The notes beneath the pieces were generated by a model. The model saw nothing but the letters and a program-made list of their open reading frames with translations, had not been told where the DNA came from and did no database searches. A stretch of 64,000 nucleotides of DNA, from assembly GCA_019426215.1 (NCBI GenBank), contig CM033391.1:13132708-13196707 (forward strand), given 5' to 3'. A program made the position numbers and the translations under genes. This document shows positions 1 to 12,428 of this stretch, one piece after another (within the stretch, counting starts at the first letter, position 1; the number at the start of each line of letters is the position of its first letter). The stretch is from Buddleja alternifolia. Taxonomy: Eukaryota; Streptophyta; Magnoliopsida; Lamiales; Scrophulariaceae.

Positions 1-1947
1 CCTTGGCACTGGCTTGGGTTGCACTTTTGGTGCTGGACGCTTAGCGCTTGATTCACAGTTGTCAGTCTTATCTTTAGCCTTTTGAGCGTTTGGATAAACC
101 CGTCTTTGTGAATCATATGCCTTAGCCTTACCCTTGCCTGAGTTAGTTTTGACTTTCTCATTTGGCCTCTTACCATTGTCACTAGGTTCATTTTGTGTTT
201 GACCCTGTGAACCTTTTTCAACAAAGATTACACCCTTTCCTTTGTTGTTTGCCGTAACATCAAATTTATTTGGTTGTTTACCGATTTTATCGCATCCTAA
301 GCCAGTCTTCTCACCAAATAATCTGGTTACTTCAGTCACATTATCCAGCTGTCTAGAAGCTTTTGATAATGATGAGATGAGCTGCTCTGATTTAGCAAGT
401 CTAGCGATCAAATCAGCTTCTCTCTTGACTATTATATCAAGATCACCTTTCAATTGAATAACTTCACTCTCAAGCGATTGATTTTTCTCAATGCACTGTT
501 GCTGAATTCGCAACTCTACTCTGAGCGTTACTTTATCTCTTGTGAGTGATGAGATAATAGCGAGATCATTTTGACATATTTTGGCAGCTTCTTGACATTC
601 ATTGTAGTATTCTTTGACTTTGTCAAGTAATTCATCATAAGAAAGAGGAATTGATAATTCATTGATTACCTCAGGAGACGCTTCATCATCTCTGGCCATG
701 AGACATATGAGCGCTGAGTCATCTAATGGCTCATCATCATCACTACTTTCTTCTGATGATTCTAAATCTTCAGGTGCAGATGCTGGTTCTGATTCTGCTA
801 GCAAGCCTTGTTGACGAAGGTTGCTCCTGAATTGGTTTCTATCCAAGTAATCCTGCCTTGATGGCTTGGATACGTTTGGATAAGGGCAATTTACCTAGTA
901 ATGCCCTGGTTTTCTGCAATTATAACAAAGATTAGTTTTCATCTTTTGTTCATTTGTTAACCTTGCAATGTGTGGTTTTGAGACCACTGGAGCTGGAAGA
1001 CTTTGAGTAGATGTTTGGTATTGAGCAGGCGCATGGGGTGAAGGAACAGAATACTGAGACGCTTGAAACTGTTGTTGCACAGGAGAAGACGCTTGATATG
1101 AACTTTGTCCATGATTATTGAAACCTTTTCCTTTCTTTTCATATCTTAAGAACTTCCTGAATCTATTCAGCAAAGCCAACTCTTCTTCCTCATTGATATC
1201 TGAATTCTTTCCTTTGTTACTCGATTTACCTTTGATTGATGTAATGAGCGCTCCAGATTCAATCACTAGATTACTCACAATATCACTAGCAGAGTTCAAC
1301 TCGAACTCAAATGCTTTTAGCTCTGAAAAGGCGTCTTCTGGAGTTAGGAGATCCAGCATATTTGATTCTCTCATAGCGGTTGTCTTCATCAAGAATTTAC
1401 TTGGTAAGCTTCTAAAGATTTTAACCACCATTTCTCGGTTCTGTAAGTCCATTCCCAACGATGTAAGTTCTGTAACTAGAGCTGTAAATCATATATCCAA
1501 TTGCTCTAACGTTTCATTGGGTAGCATCTTAAATGCGTTAAACTTTTCCTTGGCAATGGAAAGTTTGTTTTCTTTGATTTGGGCTGAACCACCACAAATC
1601 GTAGCCAACTTATCCCATATTTCTTTAGTAGTTTTGAAAGATTTGATCTTGTTAAATAAGTTGTCATTATCACCAATAGCCGTATATAGAGCGTTACGAC
1701 CAATATTGTCCAAATTGGCTCTTCGACGCTCATCTGGAGTCCATTCTTGTTTTGGTTTCTCAACGTAACCATCGGGAGTTTCTTCCGTGGCTCCAGGCGC
1801 TCTTGTGATAACTTTGTATATTTTGATTGGCCCATCTGAAATAATATCACACATGTCATCATCACATGAACAGAGATATGTAAATGCTTTGACTTTCCAT
1901 ATGTCAAAATTTGATTCAGACAGTTTGGGAACTTTAGCGAATGCCAT
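1..1947 (-). pseudogene. SIRE-like Copia gag, broken and running off the window (element C1)
   Basis: Structural capsid/nucleocapsid gene of a Copia retrotransposon, read on the minus strand from an ATG at 1947 (protein starts MAFAKVPKLSESNF). It is closely similar along its length to the intact gag at 55061-57262. It has the UBN2-type gag region and the first half of a CCHC zinc knuckle (CYNCRKPGHY). Two in-frame stops break it: an Arg codon became TGA at about 1489, and the Gln codon inside the zinc knuckle became TAG at about 895, both judged against the intact copy. The same frame stays recognisable down to base 1, so protease and the rest of pol lie outside the window. The shorter open frames on either strand here are shadows. 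I am confident of family and decay; expression of a functional Gag is unlikely. Confidence 0.9.
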
Positions 1948-2036
1948 ATCGAGAATTTTAAAAGCAACTAGATTTTGACAGAAAAGGATCTAAACAAGCA
2001 ATTACGCTTGGAAATTTTGAAATTTCAATTTTAACC

Positions 2037-2048
2037 GCTCTAATACCA
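2037..2048 (-). other. Primer-binding site of element C1
   Basis: On the minus strand this reads TGGTATTAGAGC, two bases inside the LTR. The plant initiator-Met tRNA primer site is TGGTATCAGAGC, so this copy carries one substitution. The homologous site at 57352-57363 is perfect. It marks 2051-3594 as the 5' LTR of a minus-strand element. Confidence 0.85.
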
Positions 2049-2050
2049 CT

Positions 2051-3594
2051 TGTTGGTCCCAAGTCGCAAACGAAAGGGTCTAGAAGGGGGGGGGTTGAAT
2101 TCACCCTGAAGCCTCTTTTTTTTACTTCAAAAGATTTCGTATCAAAAGATTTTTGGACGCTTGAAAAGGTAGACGCTTGAAGTGTCTAACGCTTGACTTA
2201 AGCGTTCACTTAAAATATTGGTGCTTTGGCGAAGCGTCTGATGAAGACTATTTTATAAAGTTAACTCAGACTTCACGAATTGAATACTTTGACCAAGTAG
2301 GTTAAGCGTTCAGTTCTTTTAATCAGTGTTAGCACAGCGGAATGATTTTTGGAGTCTTCTCTTTGAAAGTTTTAGCGCCACAAGAGGTTTCTTAGTTGCT
2401 TAGCTTTTGATTGTGTTTTACTTATGCAATGATATGATAGATGAAGGAATTGACTGAAAAGTAAATGACACAAAGTTTGTAAGGTTCGTTGGGTGGTGTA
2501 ATCCTAACTACGTCCTTCTTCTCCTTTGCACTCGGAGGCAATCCACTAAAATGATTCTCAAAGAATCACACAGAAACTTCTACAAATTAGGGAGAGATGG
2601 ATGTCGATGACTTGAGCTCCTTGATCACACAGATTTCTGCTCCAAATCACTTCAATCCCCTTGCTTCTTTCACCCAGAAATAATGCAAGTATCCAACTTC
2701 GACTTCACACAGATCGCGAGGCTTGGATGGGGTTTTCTAAAACGGTTTGTTTGATTTTAATGAAGTTCAAACAACTTGGGAATATCTCAGTAGGAATGTG
2801 GTTTCTTCAAAAAGAATGTTTGAGATATTTGTTGACTGTCTCAGGATTTGAAGAAAAGCAAATGAAATGTTTTCTTGAATATTCTGGCTTTTCTGAGAAT
2901 TTAAGGAATGAGACTTCAATGCAACAGCAATTTGGCTTGATAATTGATCTCTTCTTTTGGCTTGTTGTTGAAGTTCTATTTATAGGCATTCTTGGAGAAA
3001 GTGTCCGTTTGACACATGCACTGGGGCGTGTCTCTCACTTTCGCGAGTGAACAACTTTTGTCTTTTTTCCTGAAAATCTGTTGCACAAAAGTTGGTGCTG
3101 CAGTCTGAGATAGTTGACAGTCCAATAGGGTGGCTTCTCCGTACGTCTGAAAGTGCTTATCACATTTAATGCTCTTATCAGCATTTAATGCATTTGAATT
3201 AAATACCCGTTGGTACTTAATGCTTTGAGAATATTTGCATTAAACTCCTTCTGGACTTAGAAATAAATTTAGGTGAAATCACTTTTGTCCCAGAAGGTAA
3301 CGCTTGATATAGCTGGTCAATTAAACGCTTGGAGACTGTATCTTCTTTCAGAGATCAGGCGCTTGAGTCTTCGAACTTTACCACTGATAAACTCACTCAG
3401 AAATTATCAGACACTCAGCCTAAGACTACTTTGCCTAACAATCTAAAATAAACAAAGCCTAATAAGCCTATTACAAATCTAATGCTTCAAAGCTTATACA
3501 AATTTTTCTACCAAAATAAAACTTACATATTTTTGGGGTCTAACAAAAATTCCTAATTGTCATCATGAAAACTTCTAACATGAAATTCCTAACA
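2051..3594 (-). repeat. 5' LTR of SIRE-like element C1
   Basis: A 1544 bp LTR that on the plus strand begins TGTTGGTCCCAAG and ends TTCCTAACA, giving the TG...CA and short inverted ends usual for LTRs. It is similar throughout to the LTRs at 41743-43409, 46337-47884 and 57366-58910. It lies directly upstream of the primer-binding site and gag on the minus strand. Its outer flank is GCCTT (3595-3599). The 3' LTR is outside the window, so no target-site duplication can be tested. The LTR is rich in CGCTTG motifs. Confidence 0.92.
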
Positions 3595-4209
3595 GCCTTT
3601 GTCCTGTGGTGAGGGGGCAAGGGTCATTGAGTTGTTGCGAGGGGGTAAGAGATTTTGCTGCTAGGCGAGAGTTCAAGGTCCTTTGCCCCGAGGAGAAGGG
3701 GCGAAGGCCGTTGACTCTTGGAGCTAAGTAATATTTTTGGTCCAGGAGGGGACTTAGGATTCTTAGGCTTTAATCCAAAAATTTGGCATCTCGGAGAGCA
3801 CTTAGGATTTTCTAGACCTTTGTCCAGGAGTGTTGTAACCAGAAGAGGATTTTAGTTTGGCTCAGTATTAGCTAAGCCTAATTGCTATGTGATTTAGTTT
3901 CTGGAATTAACTTATAGAGGACTTGAGGAACTGACTTAGAGACATGTTGCCCCCCACTCCTGAATGCTTCTGATAACGGATAAAACAATTGGGTGCATAC
4001 TAGTGTCCCTCGATTCATAACTCAATCTAAATAGTTATTAGGTGGGCAACGAAGCCTCGACCGAGACTATTCAAGTTCCGGGGGTTTATTTTTCATTGCC
4101 ACCTTTTTTGTGACTTGCGCTTTGCCCAGAGGGGTGCGCGCCTTACCTAATGGTGGTACGTATTTTGCCTCAACGGAACTTACCCTTTTGAAGAAGATTT
4201 AAAACTTTT

Positions 4210-4745
4210 AGGCTTTGCCTTATCCCACGGTGACGTGCGCCGCTTTGCCTCAAGGCATCGTGCATCCTCCCCGAGACGGCATGTGCCTTGCCTCGATACG
4301 GGAACAAGAGTCTTTACCTCGAGGCGAGGGGATTAGGGCCTTGGCCTCGAGGTATGCGAACAAGGTTCCTTACCTCGAAGTGAGGGGGCAAGGGCCTTGG
4401 ATCCATGGCGAGTGGGAAAAGTCCTTTTCCTCAAGGTGAAGGGGCAAGGTCATTGGACTCCAGGTGTGGTGGCAAGGTCCCATGTCTCCTGGTGAGAGGA
4501 CAAGGTCCTTGGCCTCTAGGTGTGGTTGTGAGGTCCCTTTCCTCGAGGTGAGGGAGCAAGGGCCTTTGCTTCATAGCGAGTGGGCAAGGTCCTTTGCCTC
4601 GAGGTGAGGGGGCAAAGGCCTTTGCTTCATAGCAGGCAGGCAAGTTCCTTTGTCTCGAGGTGAGGAGGCTAGGACCATTTCCTCGAGGTGGGGTAGCAAG
4701 GTACCTTGCCTCGAGATGAGAGGGCAAGGGCCTTTGCTTCATAGC
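4210..4745. repeat. Degenerate GC-rich minisatellite, period about 31-33 bp
   Basis: Around a dozen imperfect copies of a unit like TTTGCCTCGAGGTGAGGGGG followed by CAAGGTCC or CAAGGGCC. Weaker copies extend back to about 3600. A 103-residue open frame on the minus strand only translates this repeat (EAK/RGKGPCPL-like units) and is not a gene. Confidence 0.8.
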
Positions 4746-5171
4746 GTGATAATATTATATGTTTTTTCCTCATTGTAGCGATGAATTCGCTTTTCATGCT
4801 TTTTATTCTTGTTGGATGTTAATCTATAGAACCCTTGAAAAAGGTGGAAAAAATATGTTAAGTCTTTTGCAATCCATTAAGTAGGAAAGTCCCCCCTTCC
4901 AGAGAGGGGTTTAGTAAGGGTCAGAAGTGTCTCCGCGTGTTCCCTTGCGGTGACACCCGAGGCTGCCTTGAGGCTTCCTTAGCCATGAACCTCGGGGTGT
5001 GGTCTTCCTTGAGGCCACGAGGTTTTTCTCGCCTAGATGTTGCGTGGGTTACCTTGTATAGGCGCGTACGTTTTGACGCCATGGTCCAGATTTATTTTTT
5101 GGTATGGCATATTTAACCGTGAATTTACACATTGGACCTTTTTAGGCTTCGAGTAAGTTTTTACTTTTTTA

Positions 5172-5450
5172 CCTCGTGGCTTCATGAGCACTTGGTCAAT
5201 TGCTTAATTATTTTTCTGTACCTCGTGGCTTCATGAGCACCAGGTCAGTTACTTAGTTATTTTTCCATACTCCGTGGCTTTATGAGCACTAGGTCGGTTA
5301 CTTAGTTATTTTTTTCATACCCCGTGGCTTCATGAGCACTAGGTCAGTTACTTAGTTACTTTTTTGTACCCCGTGTCTTCATGAGCATTAGTGTCATAAG
5401 CTCTGGCGGGGTTTCCATACCCCGTGGTTTCATGAGCACTAGTGGGGTGT
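5172..5450. repeat. Tandem repeat, period 49-50 bp, five to six copies
   Basis: Units start at about 5172, 5221, 5270, 5320, 5369 and 5419. Each begins with CCCCGTGGCTTCATGAGCAC or a close variant, followed by a T-rich tail. The last two units are the most diverged. The repeat lies in the non-coding interior of G2. Confidence 0.85.
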
Positions 5451-7396
5451 CAATAGTGTTATACCTTTAGTACGACATTATGAGTGCTTTTGAGGCCCTT
5501 TCACTGGCGAGTTTTAGCCTCTGGGCATCACCAACTTAAAAAATAACAGCTACAAATAATAGCTAAAGATAGTAGCTAAAAATAATTGCTCTACACCTCC
5601 TTGCCCCCCTTCTTAATGTGTTCACTATGAGTAAAATATTTAGGAGTGAGGTTTGCACCCGGTGGTTCATAATATCTATTGCCAATTTTTGTATGAATTA
5701 ATCATATATATGCTTTGCCTTGTCCCTTACTCCTCAGAAGTTTCTACATAGGTATAATATTTGGGAGTAAGGTCTTTATGGCATGTTATATAGAGGCTTG
5801 AATTTCCATGTGCATTATTATTCACAATGTAAAGTGGATTATCACCTTAGTAGCATTTGTACAACCTTAGTCCAGAGTGGTATATTGGAGAGGGGTTATT
5901 CTATGAAGCCTCAATCCCTCTCGATACTATTGGAAGGATTATAATGTGGACAAGCCTCAATCGAGGCTTTGTTAGCTCGGGGGACTTTCATCGTTACAAC
6001 TATATTGACCTCTGAATGGGCCTTATGTTGAGTGAGTGGCTTCAGTCGGAATTATTCGTCCTGATGAGCACTTATGAGTGTTGTTAAATCACTCATCATT
6101 TGTTGTCTTTGAGACTTGTATGTCAGCACATACATGTTGACTAATAGTCAATATATAAAGGATAAATTTTCATGTGCAATAACACAGGGGAGAGTGTGCT
6201 CTAAGGCACTTAATAGGCATATATCAAACATTCAAAGCATTCTAGATTCAATGCAAAAATATATGGGGGTTGCACCTATTCACCTCAAAACTTAAAAAGG
6301 TACGTTGTGCTCGCGGTCACCCTTACTTAATGCTTGTCCAAGGGTAAGTTCTTGCTTTCTATCTAGTGGCCTTGAAGGTACTAGGTGGATTACTTAGTTG
6401 TTTTCATGTTGTCTTGCGGCCCTAGTGAGTGCCCAAGGAGCTATTCATGACATCTCCCACTAGTTGCCTTGTGGCTTTAGTAGGGTGTTATGGGTGCTTA
6501 TGTAGCCCTTCCATGATGTGTTTTAGTCTTTGGACGCAATAGCCTATACCTCCTTACCCCCAGTCCTTATGCCTTTTCCATGAGTAAAACATTTAGGAGT
6601 AAGGTTTTTGTGGGATGATTTATTATGGGCTATTTTTGTTTTTCGTGTGAATGAACCATCATTTTTAATAGTAGGTTGTTATGTATAACCTCGATCTAGA
6701 GCGTATTTTGTATTGAAGAGGGGGCTTCTAGCTTATTAGAGTCTCAACCTCTTTCTTATACTCTTGGAGGGGTCATAAAGTGTGCAATAGGGCCTCAACC
6801 GAAACATTGTAAGTTCGGGGAGCTTTCCTCTTGCCACCTATATCGGCCTCTAAAGGGGGCTTTGTATGAATTGATTTTTGGCCTCAGTCGGAAACATTAG
6901 TTCCAAGGAGCACTTAGGAGTGTGGTAAATCATTCAACATTCATCGTAGTATAAATGTGTATTGTCGTATACACATATGATAAACATGCATAGTGATATA
7001 GAAGGAGACGTACTCAAAGGCACCTTAGACGTTTGGCTCATGGCCAACTCAATAGTAGTTCAAGGGAAGCAGAAATTAAAAGTATAAGATAAACTAACTT
7101 TTTTTTGTACCTCTTGATGCCCTATTAGGCATAGTAGCTTTTTAAGTTGGGGGGTATCCCCAATAGGTGATTCTTATTTCACCTGCGTAGTCTTTAACTT
7201 AACCGCATTTGGAAAGCTCAGCTACTTGACCTGGGCCTTCCCCTTTCACCCTTGGTCCCTCACTCTCAGCTTCTATTGGTGTAACGTCCTTTGCTCCATT
7301 CACTGGACATGGAGATGAACTTTCTACATTGGTGAGAGACGTCATATAAGCCCCGTGATCTCATTTTTTTTCCTTCTCGTCATCCAGCGTAGGGTC

Positions 7397-8420
7397 CTAA
7401 GGAATACCCTTCTCTGCCATGCAGTCCCGGTGGCCTCCTAAGCATGCAATCTTTGGACGCAATACCCTTCTCTGCCATGCAATCCAGTTGGGTCTTGAGG
7501 GGTTGACCAAAATGGTGGTGCTAGGACCTTTAGTAGAAAGCCCCTCTTGATAAGCTTCTCTATCTCTATCTGTGGATGGTGACATTCTTCAGTAGTCTGA
7601 CCCTTATCTCGGTGGAACCCGCAGTACTTCCTGGATGTCAAGCGACTAGGATTATCCTTCATCTTTTTGGGCCATTAGACTATGCCCTGTTGCCCAGCAA
7701 TGGCCAAGACCTGCTCTTGCGGAAGTGTGAGTGTGGTATACTTTGAGAATCCCAAGGGAGGCATGTGCTTGCGCTCCTTGGGTTTCGGTACCTTATCATC
7801 TTATCTAACCTTTCTTTTGTTGCTTCAACCTTCTTGCCTAGCCAGTCTCATTATCTCCTCAATTCTGATGTGTTTTCATCTTGGTGAGGTGTTTGTCTAC
7901 GCCGATCTTCTCATCTCGGAAGGTTCTCTTTGGGGGTCAAGGAGAATTGACCTCTACGTGGAGACCTAGGGGACATCGTGGTGGCCTCTCATGAGGTAAA
8001 GCCATGCTGCTCTATTCCTTTTCACCTGCAGCATTGTTAACCGAAGAGTTGGATCGCCTTGACCCAATCTTGCCAGGGGTCAGGGATTCCTGATCTCTGT
8101 GAGGGGGATTATATAGGCTCAACTCGCAGAGGGCGCTCCCTTTATGGGGTTCTTGACCTCTGTACGAAGGGCTTCTTGGGTGATCTCGAGCACCCTTGTA
8201 GTAAGGGGCGGGATCACTTCTGGTTTCACAAGAGGCACATTCAGCTTGTTCACTGGAGGCGGTGGATTTGGGTCTCCTCCACCGACTTGAGCATCTGGTA
8301 GACCATTTTGCGGTGTGGGATTAGGGACTCCACCACCTGCTGCTGGCACGTTGTTTCTATCCTATTACCGTTGGTACATGCTTGAGACCTAGTCTACATA
8401 CTCAGTGGCTAGATCTTTGT
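7397..8420 (-). pseudogene. Gag remnant of Tat-like Gypsy element G2
   Basis: Read on the minus strand. Near 8349-8119 is a Pro/Gly-rich Gag N-terminus-like segment. At about 7660-7540 is the conserved zinc-finger-like block of Tat/Retand Gag (YCGFHRDKGQTTEEC, then an IEKLIKRGFL helix), closely matching [15 protein letters not shown] in G1 at about 40940-41030. Between these blocks the frame is broken and I cannot follow one continuous protein. No protease, RT or integrase is recognisable downstream on the minus strand. The nearby open frames on the plus strand (7682-8301) are shadows. The family call is good; exact limits are approximate. Confidence 0.7.
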
Positions 8421-8437
8421 TCCCAGACAGTGCCAAA
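8420..8437 (-). other. Likely primer-binding site of G2
   Basis: The minus strand reads GTTTGGCACTGTCTGGGA immediately inside the LTR. It resembles the TTTGGCGCCGTCTGTGGGAA block that follows the 5' LTR in many plant Tat-type Gypsy elements, with changes. I do not name the tRNA with confidence. Confidence 0.6.
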
Positions 8438-8438
8438 C

Positions 8439-8974
8439 TGATGCGGGATAAAAATATAAGTAAGTAAATGTGTCTCATGATTTCCACGTGGGGAGGGAAT
8501 CCGACCCAACACACAACAAATTAGGCACTAGGTTAGTTTATGTTTAGACTGCACTCGCTATAGAGGAGCTGCCTACGTACCCACTTTCGTGAGATTAAGT
8601 CTTTTCGTAGTTCAACAGTGGGATTATTCTCTGTAATTGCCAGCTGCTTTCTCTCTAGCACTCTTTTTGGTGGGAAGTATAGATAATGAATTTTGGTTAC
8701 CCTCATGGAGTATTTATAGGATTGGATATGGGACATGGGCTAAAGCTTTATTGCCAGCCCATTGGAATATATATTAAACTAATATATATGTATTTCATTT
8801 TTATTAGCCCAATTATTATTGTTGGCCCTTTTGACAAAAAGGGCTCAGATCGTAACAGACCTTGGGCCCAGCTCATCCATATAATCTATACCAGCTATAC
8901 CGGGGTGATAACTCGGTCCAACTCTATAGGTGGACTAATTACAATTATGACCTTAGCAAAATTGGTGCATATCA
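8439..8974 (-). repeat. 5' LTR of Gypsy element G2 (536 bp)
   Basis: On the plus strand it begins TGATGCGGG and ends GCATATCA; on the element's own strand this is TGATATGC...CGCATCA. The G1 LTR at 26043-26578 is also exactly 536 bp, begins TGATATGC and ends GATCA, and shares the internal phrase GGTACGTAGGCAGCTC (GGGTACGTAGGCAGCTCC here). The two are related LTRs in opposite orientation. The outer flank is GCTGC; the partner LTR is not in the window. Confidence 0.8.
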
Positions 8975-9925
8975 GCTGCTAAAAGTTTCATAATCGCCCC
9001 AAACAGTGCGCTATGCTGTCCGGATTTTTGGTTTCCTGAAATATTTTCTATTTTCTTTTGCTAAGAAACAGGTCTTCTGTGGTCTAATCGTACATGCAAG
9101 ACTATCCCTAGAAAACACATTGAGTGTAGATATTGTTACAGATAAGTTTTGCTGGAAATCAATCAAAAAATAATTCAGTATTTGCATCGAAAGCATCACT
9201 GCCGGTAATCCCTTTTCAATTCCAAAATCCCTATTTCATATTCAGTTGCCCTAAAACCCCTTTTTCTATGCTCTAATTATACATACAAAACCACCATTAG
9301 AATTCTTATCGAGTGTAGATATGTTTTATGGTAAATTTTATTGAAAATTGATGCGTAAATAGTCCAAAAATGGCCACCAAATGACCTATGCCAGTGTACT
9401 ATTTTGGTTTTCACAAATTATCATTCACGTTTCTTTGTTTTGAAATACCCCTTATTGTGGTTCTATTGTAAATTCGAGCAACCACTACGCAGACCTTTGA
9501 ATATATATGTCGTTAGTGGTAAGAGTGTCCAAAAGACATGGTGTGATGGCTGAATTTGGCAGTTTCGGGAGCTTGACATTGAAGACCGATTTACCCTTTT
9601 CGGTTTGATTATTGAGATTGAAAATAGTATTTGAGAAAGATGAATCCATTGGAAATATATTGATATTAAGTTTAGTGTATGATTATAAGGTTAAAGTGAC
9701 AAAAAAAGATAATAATGAAGACGCGCGATGATCAACGGAGGCCCACAATGGAGCTATATGGAGTAATCTTGTTCACGGATAAAGAATGGAGATTCAAGCT
9801 TATTGGATCCAAGTTATTTATCATCTTGAAGCTAGGTAAGTTTTCGGTAAGATAGCTTAGCCTTAACCTTTGGTAATTCATGAGACTAATCGAATCATTA
9901 TGAGAATTGAGTTTACCCAATAACT
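8975..9925. other. Gene-free DNA with a diverged repeat of about 200 bp
   Basis: No gene is seen. Segments near 9015-9200 and 9235-9420 resemble each other: a TCTAATNNTACATNCAA phrase, GAGTGTAGATAT, then a lysine-codon-rich AT stretch. A third partial copy lies near 9430-9530. The phrase CAGTGCGCTATGCTGTCCGG near 9005 is of a kind found in old Gypsy LTRs. This may be a relic of the LTR-like block that continues into the duplicated segment. Confidence 0.4.
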
Positions 9926-11100
9926 TATGTTATGGACATATTTTGATCGCATCCTTATTTGGAATAGGTACTTGCATTTATGAGATATGTTGAATGTCAC
10001 TCAAAATCTAGACTTGAGATTTGGTATTCGATTGGATAAGGTGAGTTTACTCCTAAAATTATATTTATAAGTCTTTCAAAACTGGAAGGAAATTTTATTA
10101 CGTCGTATATAAATATTTTGTGAAAATACTTTCCAAGAAAGCATTTATGTAACATCTTTTTTACACTTATTCATTAAAAATGATTGATTACTAAATTATT
10201 GCATCAAACGTAAAATTATGTGATTACATATTGTATATAGTTGAGTGTCGGGCATGGATCAGGCTAGGGTTTGGCTGGACAGGCACGGGGCTGCGGTCTT
10301 AAAACGGTTCCTGCTATCCACGGCCAAATCCCAACACCCGAAGACGGACTGTTCTGAGGGTGAATGGGTCGTAGGAATTGAATTGTGGCATTCCCGGGAT
10401 ACGACCAAATGGGCATCACGAGCCTGAGTGGGGAGGCATAAGGTGATGGATTTTAAGTTGAATGTTCAGGGGTGACAAGGAAGAACAGTGGGACCCAAAG
10501 TGCTATGAACAAAGTCATCGAACGCGATGCTACTGCTAACATGGTCCCCTACTGCTTAAGTGTGCAATGTAAAGTTTACTGTAGCAGCCTATGGATTGAA
10601 TGCGTACACTAAGTGCTTATACTAACGTTTTGGTGTCATATCACCTATTGCTTAACTACTATCACGAAAGCAAATGTCATCTTAGCTATTTTATTGATTT
10701 TTCAAAAAATAAAGAATATTATTGATTTCACCTCATTAACTTATGATTTTTGGGTTTAAAAACTATTTTAAGCATCTTTTACACAAACACTGGTGCTCAG
10801 TTACTCACTAAGTCTTATGTATTTCACTTTCTTCCTTCCAATTAGAGGTGAGTTGAGCAATCAGACTGGTTTGGAGGATCGTGAATGTAGACATGGACAA
10901 TCCTAGAGGTGAATATTGCAGACTGAGTCTTGGAGAGTAATTTTGCTTTAATGTTTGATTGACGGTGTTAGGTCTGTGACCCTACGAGATAAATTGTTGA
11001 AATTGTGTCCGGATTTTAGATTGGACTATTGTATTGAAAGGTTCTCGCTGTTAGTTGAGGCCCCTTTCGAGGTTGAATTTTGGGGGCGTGATATTATAAC
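9926..11100 (-). repeat. LTR-like Gypsy relic shared by both duplication copies
   Basis: No gene. Read on the minus strand it starts near 11095 with ATATCACGCCCCCAAAA, resembling the TGTAACGCCCC starts of Tekay/Del-type LTRs, and it runs into GC-richer DNA around 10250-10460. The same block is at about 21336-22545 with roughly 10 percent divergence, so it was present before the duplication. The 60-residue open frame at 10245-10427 and its counterpart near 21617-21878 are parts of this repeat and not conserved as protein (the frames differ). Confidence 0.55.
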
Positions 11101-11887
11101 TAATAAATCCATATGAGTCATTAAAGAAAAAAAATAAAAAATTCCAACTGGATTACACAATACATATGGCACTAGGAGTAATAATTTGAGATATATTTTT
11201 CAAAAGTCCTAGTTTGAGAATTACTTTCCCTTAGAGTAATATTTTGGAAAAAAACTCAAGAAAAACAAGTGATATATCTACAATACCAAAGATAAGGCCT
11301 TGTCTATTTATGTTTTTTTATCCATTTTCTACATCTTGAATCACAAAATTCAAAAAAATCACACTACAAACTATCTTCATTCAAATTCACCTTTTCACAA
11401 CTTCACTTTCCATTTTTCTTATATATCACCTATCAATCATGACATCCATCATTTCACATAATCATCAATCAATAACTATTTACTTCACCTAATACTTTTC
11501 TATTTCTCTTTCATTCTTTTTAATTTATATTTAATCTATCATACATCAACCAATAATTTTTAATTTGACACAGTTTTACAAATTTCAATCATTTTTTAGT
11601 AACATAAACAAACACAACACAAATTATATTATTTTCACACGAATTTCCTAATATGCATTTCTCGAGAAATTTAGAGAATTCTATCTTAAAACATAAACAA
11701 ACAAGGCCTAAGCAAGTCTCGGAAATATTATAAAAAAAATTGGATCATACCTATAAATAATTAATCTGCACCTAAATGTATGAATTTCAAGTATGTAATG
11801 AGTTATGGGCCTTGAATACAAATGGTCCAATAACTCTGGGGTCAGCTTTACTCTAAGAAACTAGTTAATGAGATAACTTATGTATTA
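11101..11887. other. AT-rich gene-free DNA of the duplicated segment
   Basis: No gene, RNA gene or clear element is seen. The stretch is AT-rich and aligns with 22546-23344 in copy B, with scattered substitutions and short indels. Confidence 0.6.
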
Positions 11888-12116
11888 CCAAAACCTGTTG
11901 ATTTAGTGGTATCCATCTTCCATTTTACATATGATGTACTGAGTTCGAATACAGACTGCGACAAGTTAGAGCGAGATAGAGTTTTTATGGCTGAAGATTA
12001 TGGCTATCCTTTATAGAGCTAGATAGAGTTTTTAGGGCTCAAGATTATAGCTATCAATTCGAGTTTATCGGACAAGATATTTAGGATGTCCTCTGTCATC
12101 TTGAATTAAAAATAAG
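11888..12116 (+). mobile_element. Old tRNA-derived SINE, copy A
   Basis: Flanked by the 13 bp direct repeat AACTTATGTATTA (11875-11887 and 12117-12129). The head contains a box A-like TGATTTAGTGGTA and a box B-like GAGTTCGAATAC, the spacing of an internal Pol III promoter. The tail is A-rich. The homologue in copy B (23345-23539) has the same flanking repeat, so this insertion predates the duplication. It resembles the family of the SINE at 23991-24184. Confidence 0.75.
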
Positions 12117-12428
12117 AACTTATGTATTATATTTTATTTATGAGTCTACCTTAATATTTTCATATCAAATTCTTTTAATACCTTCACATTAATAATATGC
12201 TACACCAGTAAGAGAATACTTTGATTTGATCATTGATAACATCTAGCATCAAGGATCGATTGTAAAGAGAAGACCATTATTAGTCGATTTGAATCTTAAG
12301 AAGGAACATTAATTATTCTTGAATTTATTGTTTAGACCAAAACATATAATAGTGTGTGTTTTAATTTTGAAAAAGGGTAAATCATAGCTCCCTCCATTAG
12401 GGTTTGTGCTAATTAGAAGTACATTCTT

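Larger units (their letters stand above)
3595..7396 (-). mobile_element. Non-coding internal part of a decayed Tat-like Gypsy element (G2)
   Basis: No open frame of a known family is found here. The stretch lies between the C1 LTR and the gag remnant of the minus-strand Gypsy element whose 5' LTR is at 8439-8974, so I assign it to that element by position. It is built from degenerate repeats at several scales: a GC-rich minisatellite (4210-4745), a 49-50 bp tandem repeat (5172-5450), and a longer unit of about 0.95 kb seen by comparing 5580-6130 with 6550-6960; both contain the phrase ATGAGTAAAA and a CCTCAA-CGA-rich segment. A third, weaker trace lies near 3960-4100. Long repetitive non-coding interiors are usual in non-autonomous Tat relatives. 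Assignment to G2 is inference; the 3' LTR is not visible. Confidence 0.5.

Noticed and set aside
1118..1768. 216-residue plus-strand open frame, with a relative at 56511-56897
   Set aside because: Opposite-strand shadow of Copia gag; codon-phase artefact.
4431..4742. 103-residue minus-strand open frame with repeated peptides
   Set aside because: Translation of the GC-rich minisatellite; no start context, domain or conservation.
10245..10427. Small protein gene shared by both duplication copies
   Set aside because: The counterpart at 21617-21878 is in different frames with indels; it is part of the LTR-like repeat.
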